DNA from: Paraescarpia echinospica
Taxonomy: Eukaryota; Annelida; Polychaeta; Sabellida; Siboglinidae
DNA length: 64,000 nt
NCBI GenBank assembly: GCA_020002185.1
Contig: CM034539.1
Coordinates: 30,087,750-30,151,749 of the forward strand
Reading direction: 5' to 3'
This document shows, piece by piece, positions 1-10,300 of this stretch. Made by a program: the position numbers and the translations under genes. Below the pieces are notes generated by a model. It saw nothing but the letters and a program-made list of their open reading frames with translations, was not told where the DNA came from and searched no databases. Each line of letters starts with the position of its first letter. The first letter of the stretch is position 1.

Positions 1-185
1 CACTAAAATCCAAAGTAGAACTATGTTCAGTAGTGTTGACAATAGTCGTTAGAAATTATAACAAAATAAATATACTAATAATACACGTAAAACATAAATA
101 TAAAACTGAACTAGAGAGACTAAATCAAAGATGACATTGATGTAAATTATATTATATATCAGTAGTAAAAATAAGTATAGGGGAA
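1..185 (-). repeat. LINE 3'-tail fragment (partial, window edge)
   Basis: The first ~120 bases align by eye with 40,731-40,840. Both share a block reading approximately CCA-AGTAG-ACT-TGTTCA followed by an AT-rich stretch with many AAAATA steps. At 40.7-41.5 kb the same block lies beyond the C-terminus of a LINE reverse transcriptase on the minus strand, so this is probably the 3' untranslated end of another copy, cut by the pogo-like element that begins at 189. No coding sequence is visible. Similarity is moderate, so the assignment is tentative. Confidence 0.4.
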
Positions 186-547
186 GTAGGGGCATGTCCG
201 CACCTCGAGGCATGTCCGCACACCCTATTATTGACGCATCGCGTAACATCTGGTTATTTGAATCATGTCAAACAGTAGCGTCTAACCCCCAAATCGACCA
301 TTTGCATATGCTATTTGATTAGAGTTTCGTAAGTAAATAGTTATGAAATAAAGCGTTGTTTTCGTAAAACCTGATGTAATTTTACTCATATACTGTCATG
401 TGTATTATATCAACAGTGAAGCTTGCATACGAATGTACATATATAATTCCAACCTGCATTTCAACGGTGTTGTAATAGTGGAAATACAGCTTACTTTCAT
501 AAGCAGCATTTTCGAACAATTCGGAAATGTTCACGTGTTGGATGCTT

Positions 548-605
548 GGGGCATGACCGCACACGCCTGTGCGGACATATCCCACACGCTGTGCAGACAT
601 GCCCC
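548..605. promoter_or_regulatory. subterminal end-like motifs, left side
   Basis: Three variants of the transposon end lie inside the left terminus: GGGGCATGACCGCACA (548-563, direct), GTGCGGACATATCCCAC (570-586, inverted) and GTGCAGACATGCCCC (591-605, inverted). A second end-like copy is immediately inside the left TIR (GGCATGTCCGCACA, 209-222). Their similarity to the TIR suggests extra transposase-binding sites; that role is inferred. Confidence 0.6.
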
Positions 606-970
606 GTTTGTCGGCGGTTATATGTAACCTACTTAGATATACATTTAGATACATCAATTGCTTAGTGCGTGTATTATTGGAAACGTCGATATTAGATACT
701 ACATGATGGTTATTTATAATTACCGCACATAAATCATTCGCTGCTTCAATGTGCATTACGCTGTATCGTGTTGGCCTCACATTTTGCCACATTGTACATC
801 ATTAGTACCATATTACATTTAAACAAATGAAGATTAATTTATAATTACGCATAGGCGTACATAACCACGATGGCAAATTATATGTAATATATAACATGGT
901 AGTCTATATGGGTTAAATAACACTGCAACTGATCTAGGCTAATAGCTGGCGTGATTGCTTCGGTTGCACA

Positions 971-2943
971 ATGGTGAGACGCTATAGGAGGACAACCAAC
1001 AAACAGTCATGGAGTGATGAAAACATGCGACTGGCTATTGAGCTGTGGAAGAAGAGGGGTGTTGGGTATCGCCAGATTGCGAAGCAATTCAATGTGCCCT
1101 AGTCAACGCTGCGAGATCGCATCAAGAATAAGAACAAAATCATAACCGGCGCTAAAAGAAGGTTTTGCAGGTGGGGTTTAGAACCATCTTCTCTGAGGAA
1201 GAAGAACACGAATTGTGTTTGTACATCCTCCGTGTGGAAGAGGTCTTACTTGGACTGAGCAAAGATGACGTACGGCAAGTCGCCTACCAGATGGCCGTGC
1301 GGAACAACATTCCGCACAACTTCAACAACCAAACTGAAATGGCAGGAAGTGACTGCATGGCTCATGTCGTTTCGGTATCGGCACCCGGAATTATCGTTGC
1401 GAACGCCGGAAACTACGTCGGCGGCACGAGCACGGGGCTTTAATAAGGCTAATGTAGATAGGTTCTATGCATTGTACGGCGAATTGATCGATGCCAATAT
1501 GTTTGAGCCAGGCGATGTGTACAATGTAGACGAGACAGGTATTACAACAGTGCAGGGTAGACCATCTAAAATACTCGCCCGCTGCGGGAAGAAACAAATT
1601 GGGTGTCTAACATCGGCAGACCGAGGAACTCTTGTAACAGCAGTCATCGCCATGAACGCGGCAGGCAACTATGTGCCTCCCATGTTGATTTTCCCGCGAG
1701 TGCGCAGAAAGCCAGAGCTGATAGACGGTGCACCCCCGGGGATCTGTTTACAAATTGGTTCCACCACTTCATCGCTTTTTTAAGCCAACCGAGAGCAAAC
1801 CGGTACTACTTGTTCTTGACGGGCATGCGACGCACACCAAAACATTGCGTTAATTGACTTAGCCAGGCAAAACAACGTGCACATCATCTGCCCCCTGCCA
1901 CACTGCACTCACAGGCTGCAGCCGTTGGACGTCGCATTTATGAAGCCTCTGAGCTCATACTACGACGAAGCGGTGAGGATCTGGCTTCGTTCTCATCCAG
2001 GGAGAGTTGTCACCATCCACCAGATCGCCCTGTTGTTCGGCGGGGCATACCTCAAGGCAGCGACCGCAATTACAGCTGTCAATGGATTCAGAAAGACTGG
2101 TATTGTTCCATACAACCCTGTCATCTTCAGTGATGCAGATTTTGCTGGATCGCATCCGATCGATATTGTCTGCTATACGAATGCGTCTGACCGAAGAGAA
2201 ACTAGTGGATTGGTTCTTCCTGTCAGATAGAGCGCCTAATCAGGGCTCAACTGGTGGGCAAGGAGCGAGTGGAGTAACAACGGCGCCTGCAGCAGCAACA
2301 AGTAGGCATCCTGTTGTTGGACACGTCAGACGTATTGCCGATCCCTCACGTGGCGGGATTTCAAATGGGCGGCAAGAAAATATCAAGACAGTGCGGCAAA
2401 ACAGTGATCCTGACAGCTAGTCCTTACAAAGCCATGCTCGAAGCCGGAGTAAAAAACTTCCGGTGAAACCGCAACTAGCAGCGAAGAAATACTTAGTTAC
2501 AGCGGTCGGTTCAAAAGATGTGAAGAAATCACGTGTTGTAAGTGCGCAAGCTTCTTCTTCACCCAGTGACACAGATGATGGTATGCTTGAATGTAACTCT
2601 GACTCGGAAGGTTCGGGAAATGAACCGTATGTTCATGTTGCCTGTCGATCAGCACAACAAGGGGGACTACATTCTTGTCAAGTTGACTAAGAAACAACGG
2701 GTATCGTACTATGCTGGAAAGGTGGTGCATGTCGACAGGCGTGAAGATGAAGTACAGACAAGTTATCTGAAGCGCAATGACTTGCATAAAAGCGACCTTG
2801 TCACCTTCTGCTGGCCAGAAACCAAAGAGCAAGACATTGTCGCAAAGCGGCCAGAGCCAACAACAGTTGATGACACAACTCGCACAGCTGACAAGTTGCG
2901 TTTCGAATTTGACTTTGCATGTTACGAGAGCATGCTGTTTTAG
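971..2943 (+). pseudogene. pogo/Tigger-like DDE transposase, inactivated
   Basis: The start MVRRYRRTTNKQSWS at 971 leads into a psq/CENP-B-like helix-turn-helix (AIELWKKRGVGYRQIAKQF). An in-frame TAG follows at 1,100-1,102. The frame then moves from phase 2 to phase 1 (from 1,165), back to 2 (around 1,330), to 0 (near 1,800) and back to 2 (from about 1,860). The DDE core is readable in pieces: YNVDETG (~1,519), VLDGHATHT (~1,812) and [14 protein letters not shown] (~1,910), giving the expected three acidic residues. A C-terminal part (about 2,655-2,943) contains GDYILVKLTKKQRVSYYAGKVVHV and ends in a TAG at 2,941. At least one stop and several frameshifts make it a pseudogene. It could have mobilised its own ends when intact. 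Confidence 0.85.
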
Positions 2944-3010
2944 GAGCCATCGGACAAGCTGCATTTCGAATTTTGCTTTGATTGTTACGAGAGCATGCTG
3001 CTTTAGGAGC
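2890..3010 (+). repeat. 63-bp tandem duplication at transposase C-terminus
   Basis: GACAAG at 2,890 and again at 2,953 start two similar blocks that each finish with a run close to GAGAGCATGCTG-TTTAGGAGC. The period is 63 bp (21 codons) and the second copy sits after the stop codon. This is a local duplication covering the last coding residues of the pogo-like transposase. Confidence 0.7.
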
Positions 3011-3282
3011 ACGTTTCCAAATAACTGTTAATCAATCTTCCCGAAATTAGGCTATTTTTAAACGAGGGCTTTGTTTCAAGACCTATTTATGACTGTACTT
3101 TCTTTACTTTTCTAATGAAAAATGTTGATTTGTATTTTTCTGGTGTTTCTTGTCAGTTCAAATAAGTACTGCACGTAACTGTGGCCTAAACCTACCAATA
3201 CACATTATTATAATGATAATACTCGTACACATATATGCAGTTAACAGTCTGCTCTGGGAGACTATGTTGCTACGCCATACAT

Positions 3283-3340
3283 GGGGCATAACCGCACACA
3301 GTGTGCGGCTTTGCCCCGTACCTTGGGGCATGTCCGCACA
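3283..3340. promoter_or_regulatory. subterminal end-like motifs, right side
   Basis: The right end mirrors the left, with GGGGCATAACCGCACAC (3,283-3,299), GTGTGCGGCTTTGCCCC (3,301-3,317) and GGGGCATGTCCGCACA (3,325-3,340). The first two form an inverted pair with a one-base gap. They match the TIR closely and probably bind the same transposase. Confidence 0.6.
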
Positions 3341-3705
3341 AAGGTATACCTTTACATTTTACAAAATATTTAAATATCTGATGGGAAATGTGGCCTCTTG
3401 ACAAACAACAACAAACTAATATGATTGCTCTTTTTGAATGCCAAATATCACCCTCTTGGCACACACACAGTGCACTAGCTACGGCGTGTTTCACCTTAAG
3501 TGTGCGGACATGCCCCTACATATATATATATACACATATATATAAAACAACTATATAGTAAATTGCGAGATAAAAATATTATAAATATATATTAGTTAAA
3601 TAATAAATAACTACAGTAATACATTATTAGTTTCAATTACAAATAATAAAATAAATATGGGGTATGACGAATAAAGTATAAAATTATGACGACTAAACAT
3701 TAAAC

Positions 3706-3740
3706 ATCACCCGGATAAAATGTAACGCCCAGATAAATGT
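3706..3740 (-). repeat. dispersed short motif, copy 1
   Basis: Read on the minus strand this contains ATTTATCTGGGCGTTACATT followed by TTATCCGGGTGATG. Related strings occur on the plus strand at about 30,420-30,445 and 40,538-40,563. It is probably the tip of a small dispersed element whose borders I cannot fix. Confidence 0.4.
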
Positions 3741-3767
3741 AAGCGCGACACCGCCACGATTACGCAC

Positions 3768-3814
3768 GATTGTCTACGCTGCGACGCATCTTGACCGTCG
3801 CAGCGTAGACAATC
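3768..3814. repeat. perfect 19-bp-stem hairpin
   Basis: GATTGTCTACGCTGCGACG (3,768-3,786) and its exact reverse complement (3,796-3,814) are separated by nine bases. Flanking CACCGCC and GGCGGTG extend the symmetry imperfectly. It is a small foldback sequence of GC-richer composition than its surroundings. No gene or terminator role can be assigned. Confidence 0.75.
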
Positions 3815-3819
3815 GGGCG

Positions 3820-4780
3820 GTGTGCGGCGGCTTTTAGACCAAACCATTTAAATGCTTTGTTTAGACCGACGCTGGGCGGTGCTGCCGCCTAGCGGACTTT
3901 GACATACCTACCTTAAGAAGATGGCAAGGTAAGCCAGGGACCGATCATTAATTTACTTTTGAATTCACGGCGCTAAGTGCCAGCGTTTTGAGACGCGCAC
4001 GTGCCTGCCCTTTCTATGATTTTTTGGTTCAACATATGTATTGTAGTATTATTGTGAAGAACAGCGGGCATTGTGCCAAAAAACCGAGAGCAACTAAGTA
4101 AAGTGACGTAAGTCTACAAAGTCAATGCATGGCTACATTATGATTATCATAAGAGACGAGTGGCGTAGTCGTAGAATTCAATTGAATAGACTGTCATTTC
4201 AATTGCTTTGTTTCTACGGCGCAAAACCAAAGCAAAGGAAACCTTTCTGGATTAACCCGGAATACGACTGCACGGTGCAGCGGACTGGGAAGGAAAACAT
4301 CCAAGGTACCGGTACTTAGAACGTCTACTGTTACTATTGATGCTGTATGTTTACTATGTATAACTAACTATAGTATAAGGCCCGTGACACGCCATGTCAT
4401 GATCTAGCATAGCCCCGCATTATGGCAGCACACCCACCATACGCAGGCACTCAGTGACACACACACACACTATTCCATGTTTGTTCTTGATATTCTAAGG
4501 CTAAGCCTAGGTTAAGGTGCCGGAACCGAGGGGGGAGAGACTTGGGAGCTCAGCCCCCAATATCTGAGGAGGGGAGCTGGAGATAGGATTAGCCCCCCCC
4601 CATATTTAGGAAAGGATTGTGCATTTTCTGGTGTAACTTGTGTTGGTAGGGGGGGGGTTTTGGAGACCCTGCAGGTGGGTTTAAAATTAAATGGCGAGCC
4701 TTAGGCTTAAGAAGTTAAGGGAGGGATGCAAATCAAGGTTTTCAGATAGTGCAGAGCTTTAAAAATTGTGAACATCACCG
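3820..4780. other. non-coding stretch, no gene seen
   Basis: Only a short open frame (4,125-4,319) without recognisable motifs occurs here. There is a homopurine/C-rich patch around 4,530-4,670 with runs of G and C. Nothing supports a gene. Confidence 0.5.
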
Positions 4781-5298
4781 ACACAGTGAACATTTTTCAA
4801 CAGCACCACCCCAACTTCCCATGTCGTCAGTCGAACTGAGACGGTGGAGAAGAGTGGAGTGGTGCTGAAGCTCCGGTTCAGCCCCTCCAATATTAAATTC
4901 CTTCCAGCGCCTATAATATTGTACCACAGTTTACCAACACCCTGTATATAATTATTAGGACTACTTTTTGTGTAAAATGGACACAAGATATCATTGCAAT
5001 ACTAATGTCACTAATATTTCAGATGTAATACATCATGGTTTTATTTTAATAGGAAAATTAATCAATAGGGACATAATAACAACAAAGGATACAAGAAAAA
5101 CTTGCTTTGCTTGGTTATGTCAGGGGTGGATACAGAGAGGATATTCTCGGCGTGGGCACAAAAACCTCCACTGGTGGCCGAACGAAAGTGTCGAAAACTG
5201 TTTGCTTCCGCCCCGCTGTAACATAAGTTTCTCCAATGGCTCAGCTCAATTGGTGACATGAAGAATGGGGGGTGCTGTTGAAAAATGTTCAGCATAAC
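4780..5298. repeat. ~100-bp imperfect inverted repeat pair
   Basis: The segment from about 4,780 to 4,880 (containing AACATTTTTCAACAGCACCA) is repeated in inverted orientation at about 5,200-5,298 (GGTGCTGTTGAAAAATGTT). The match continues imperfectly for about 100 bases. It probably represents two opposed copies, or the arms, of a small non-autonomous element. Confidence 0.55.
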
Positions 5299-5436
5299 TT
5301 TGGCTTATTGTAACCTGAACATGGACGCATTTCAAAGGGTCTAGGGGAGGACAGTCATGTGAGAAAGGTCTACGGGCACACAAAATTCAACAGGTCTGGA
5401 GGGGCACATACCCCCTGGATCCGCTTATGTATGTAC
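5119..5436. mobile_element. possible short dispersed element with GGATCCAGGGG-like ends
   Basis: The left part reads CAGGGGTGGATACAGAG. The right end, read inverted, begins CATAAGCGGATCCAGGGGG, so the two tips are partly complementary. It overlaps the right arm of the inverted repeat above. I offer this as a weak MITE-like call; no target duplication is clear. Confidence 0.25.
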
Positions 5437-5439
5437 ACA

Positions 5440-7131
5440 CTGTACAATTTTATACTGTATTCAAATCGTACAAGTACGTAAAGAGATCAATAGACAAATA
5501 CACAAACACAAGGCTGTCATTAACAGAACATAAACAGTTACGCAAAACCTGCAAAATTAAATGCAGTGATATTAACTAAGCTGCCAGTGACAAGAGCTGT
5601 AATTAACTGTTAAAATTAAATAACATAATTGCCATATGCATTGTAATAGCTGCTTTTAAATTCTAGTATTCCTTTTGTTGTACATTGATTTTTAGTATCT
5701 CTAAAATATGTTCTAACCTAAAATGTATACCGGATATACAGAATCTTAAGAAACATATTTTGTAATTTATTCTTATGAATATAATAACAAAATAAAACAT
5801 AGTATAAAACCATAAATGAATCATTCATATTTACTACCAATAGTTATAACTGCATGTATACTGCTACACTATACCAGCAAATGTCTCTTAGTTTCCACAC
5901 ACAGCACTAACATTACATGTATTTATGTATTATTACAACTTAACTACCAGCTGGTTACATTTTTATTTTTACCACTATAAGTCTGTAACCACTGCTAAGT
6001 TCACTGGTGGTTAACTACTAACTACAAGCAATAACAATGTCTAAATTGTTACCCCACATGCAGTGGGGTAAAATGACAAAATAGCTTAATATGCCATTTA
6101 AGCTGAGTTCACACAATGGAGAGCTGTATAAATTTTAACTCCAACACACTTAAGATATGATTTCTACTGTCAACATTTCATGCATAGAAAACAGTACAGC
6201 ACTACCACATCATAATATGGATGATCTCATATCTGCATACAATATGGATTGTTACACATGTTTTTGATAAATATGGCCATATCCCATTTTAATATGGATT
6301 TTCTTCAAATATAAAAATCATTGACACTAATGTATTTTGTATATATATACTACACAATTATAAATTTGAACGATGAACTTATAGCAGTCGTAGAGGAAAT
6401 ACGTGTGATGGTATCTGGTAGATGGCACCACTCATTCAGTGAACCAATGAAAAAGGCACTACACATTTAAACGGGATGACAAGTCTAAAATACGGATTTC
6501 AATCAAGAAAATGTGGCATGTCCATCATTAAGCAACACATTTCTTTCAAAGACAAATTATCATGTTAACAGACAATAACTTCCCAATAATATAAACATAT
6601 CTGCCTAACAAATGCAAAGAATAGGAACATCCACTTCTCTAGTAATATTGGCACCCTAAATAATGATATCTGACTTCACAATATGATAAAACTTGTTCTA
6701 TTTAGAATTTCTTATTAATTTTTAATGACTGAATGACTGACTAAAAGAAAAACGTTGATTAAAAACCAGTTTACCAGCCAGCCAAAAAACAGCCTTAGAG
6801 AGCTGTTAGTGTTATATTAAATTACTAACTGTTACAACCATTTGATCAACTGCAGGTTTACAAAATTATTGTCCAAAACATGCCCGTTTCTTGGTTGCTG
6901 CACTGGTGACAACACATGCATATTTAAAGGAGAGATATGTTGATCTTCCTAACCCCAAACCACTAGTATTTTCCATGTTACAGGGCAGGCATGTTCACCA
7001 ATATGACCTTACACAAAGAGTAATTCCCATGGTTTTGACCATGGAAGTCTCTTATCTGCAAACACAATTACAAATACATACAGCTTTTGACTATAAAAAC
7101 AAAGATCCTGATTCCACACAAATGTCCCACT
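5440..7131. other. AT-rich 3' flank of nucleoredoxin, no gene seen
   Basis: This stretch lies downstream of the nucleoredoxin stop codon and probably includes its 3' untranslated region. It is AT-rich with scattered TTTATT/TTTAAT strings that read as AATAAA/ATTAAA-like signals on the minus strand, but I cannot say which is used. A short CCCCAC-ATGCA-GTGGGG hairpin lies near 6,053. No coding exon is evident. Confidence 0.45.
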
Positions 7132-7323
7132 CTAATGTCTAAGCTTGCGGAAGGGCAGTTTGTTAGCCTTGAAGTCAGCAACGAGGCGCTCAACAACATC
7201 TGTGTAGAGTTTGTCGGAGGGATGACAGTAGACTCGTTGATTCGGGACATCCAGTACCACCAGTAGAGGGCTGAAGTCTTCAAGGTGAGCAAAATTGTGA
7301 ATCAAGCCAGCGATCTCCTCTCC
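7132..7323 (-). CDS. NXN: nucleoredoxin exon 7 and stop
   Basis: The acceptor CTACCCCAG is followed by GGAGAGGAG (GEEIAGLIHNFAHLE), LLVVLDVPNQRVY and a C-terminus LPFRKLRH, then TAG at 7,132-7,134. It closes the reading frame without adjustment. Confidence 0.92.
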   Translation of the reverse strand, partial: GEEIAGLIHNFAHLEDFSPLLVVLDVPNQRVYCHPSDKLYTDVVERLVADFKANKLPFRKLRH

Positions 7324-10300
7324 CTGGGGTAGAAAAGACACAAATGGATAATCTTCCGCTATGAAATGTGTTTGAGTGCACCATCTATTGTTTTAAAGTC
7401 ATACTGACCATTACCTAGCTAACACTACCCCAGTCATGTTTTAAAGTCATACTGACCATTACCTAGCTAACACTACTCCAGTCATGTTTTAAAGTCATAC
7501 TGACCATTACCTAGCTAACACTACTCCAGTCATGTTTTAAAGTCATACTGACCATTACCTAGCTAACACAACTCCAGTCATGTTTTAAAGTCATACTGAC
7601 CATTACCTAGCTAACACTACTCCAGTCATGTTTTAAAGTCATACTGACCATTACCTAGCTAACACTACTCCAGTCATGCATGGGAATTGTCTTAAAAATA
7701 ACCAATCAGTTCGATTGTTTTGCTCCTAAAGTTTGACTAATTTCACGAAAAGTAAACGTACCAAGTATTCACTAAGATACACTAGTTCATTTGTGCGCAT
7801 GTTTTACTTAACTTTAATTTACTTAAATTAACAAACTATAAAGTTAAATTCGGTTATGCCTAACCGAATATTGGCATAAGTGCATCAGCTTGGAACATGA
7901 CATTCATGTGGATTCTGATTGCACTCTTCTCGTGATCGCGCATTGTGGGTGACACTGGCCTTTGACCCTACAACTTCGTGCTGTTGATGATATGGAATAC
8001 CGATTTTATTATATATGCCACCAACTCGGCAAAATGGGCTAAATTAGACAGACAAAGACAGTATCCGCACATAAACTTGATAAAGGTGAATTTGTATTTG
8101 GGAAAAACTATGGAACGAAACAAACTAAACAGAATGAGTTGGAGACAGTGCCAGTGGACTGTGGTCGTGGGGGTCAGTGACAATTTCAACAGATGCAGTG
8201 AATTCAAATTATTCAGCTGCAATCACGTATATATTTAGTACTAAATTTATTTGATTTTTTACGTTTTAGTCACAGCCAATGGCGGCATGGGCGGCCTGGC
8301 ATGACCCTGTTTCCTATAGTATCTGCTAGCAGTATGATGCTATGGCATATACCTATGTCTACATGACTATGTAACTATATTATGTCTGTCATATGTGGTA
8401 GTAGGCTAGTAGCCTAAGTAGGCATGGGATAATAGTAATATGTATTGTAAATGATCCGTAATTATTATAATTATTGAACAAAACATGTACATAATTTACT
8501 AATAGATTGCAATGTAATAGTAATTTACCTAATCTATTAATTACTTTTATATTAAAAATTACTATTATTGGACATTTCAAAATTTTATTTTAATACATGC
8601 AGTCTGGATATATAAAATTATTTACAAGGAAAACAATATTCCAGTAGTGTTACCAGGTTTTTTGATTGCCCCTTCAGTAAGTTTCTTGTTATGTTCAGAA
8701 AACCAGCGCCCCTTAATACTGGGAAAATTAATGCCCATAACATGTATAGATAGCATTTGACTGATTTATGTGGGCATTGGTTGCACTTGGCACGTGGTCG
8801 TTCATTGCATTGCCACTTTGGCAAGTACATTAAAACGATTATTGTTAGAAGCAATCAGTGCTGACTATTAATACATGTATCATCTTTTCAGAACTCAAGG
8901 TGTGTCATCACCACATGCAGGTGTATGCGGCTAAGCTCTTCACATTCAGGTAAACAAGTGTTGTGGTACATATTACTCTGTCATCAAACCTTTTATCAAA
9001 ATTATAAATACAAGCAATGGACAAGTATGTGATAGTTTTGTTTGTCTACAAGAGGATTTTGCAGTAATGGGTGTCCTCATTAAATTGCATATTGTTGTTA
9101 GACATACATGTGAATTAAAGTAGACATTGTAAAGTAAAAATATGTTATTGAAACTCGTTGATGAGATTGATTACAAAATAATGAAAAGCACAATGCAACT
9201 ACATGTACAATCACTGCACTTGATATGTATAATGTAATAGTTTTTAATATCATATACACATTACATGCACATAAAATGTAAAGCAACAACAGAAACACAA
9301 ATTAAGAAGAGGTTACAAAAAGTCAGGTATATATATATAAAAACAAAGTTATGTTTATCACGATTCTTTGTTAAAAAAAACAATACCAGTACGTGTGATA
9401 TAAAATGCTAGTTGTAGTTTCTACATGTCTTGTATGTATATAACTCACAAAATTAGTGACTAGACTAGACGGGGTCATGGCCATATGACTGAGAATTACA
9501 TGTACAATAACTACACGCTGTGCCAATACCTACAACACATGTATACAATTATATATATATATCACGTGTAAAATACACAAGTTTACTATCTTATAACGAT
9601 CACTATTTACAAAAACAAGGCTTGATTTATCTGCCATAGGTCTCATCGCGAACGCTTCCTGCATAAATCTTTGCAATAACTTGGTTGTTTTCCGACGTTG
9701 AAAATTCAGGCCTCGGGTGCGTCCGGTTCATGGGGAGCACGCGCTCACCGGGATTGGTATAATCAAACCAATCGGATCACTAGTAAAACGTATCAGTTTC
9801 CAGACCCGTGTTCACAAAACTTCACCCGTTATCATAATTTTTGCAGACGCAGTTATCTGGCGAGGCGAACCCCATCTGCATGCACCATGGCAGGTTAAAA
9901 AAGATATGTCACTGCTGATGCATAGGTTCATGCAATGGTGTCTAAAATAATGCGTGAAATGCAAAAAATCACGTGTATATACGCATCATATTACGCTAAT
10001 GGGAGCTCTGACTCTGTTACACTCACGCTAACACAACCCCCTCAGAAACATACCTCAATTCCTTCGTAGAGGAAGTATACAGGAGGAAGTTCATGAGCGG
10101 AGCCAACACTTGACTTCTGCTCCGCTTTGTACGAGTGAGCAACGTCCTGGAGCAGGTGCTGAGCTTCACGGATCAACTTCTCATCCCCATCTGGAGCAAA
10201 CAAACAATCCCATCATTCACAGTTCTAACCTACCTGCCGTCTAGTGTTGGTATGTAATAAAGAACTTTTATTTTGTCATTTAACTCAAGTAAACAGTTTT

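Larger units (their letters stand above)
189..3516 (+). mobile_element. pogo/Tigger-like DNA transposon, full length
   Basis: The ends are perfect inverted repeats: GGGGCATGTCCGCAC at 189-203 and GTGCGGACATGCCCC at 3,502-3,516. Each is bordered by TA (187-188 and 3,517-3,518), the target duplication of the Tc1/mariner/pogo superfamily. The 3.33-kb interior carries a broken DDE transposase on the plus strand (about 971-2,943) and clusters of end-like motifs inside both termini. Length and layout fit a pogo/Tigger/Jerky-type element. The intact ends and TA pair suggest the copy is not ancient even though its gene is dead. Confidence 0.85.

Noticed and set aside
382..792. 136-codon minus-strand frame inside the pogo-like element
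   Set aside because: It runs through the subterminal motif cluster and has no similarity to any family I know; likely chance.
6891..7142. 83-codon plus-strand frame next to nucleoredoxin exon 7
   Set aside because: It ends in the last exon's antisense and probably covers the 3' UTR. No motif.
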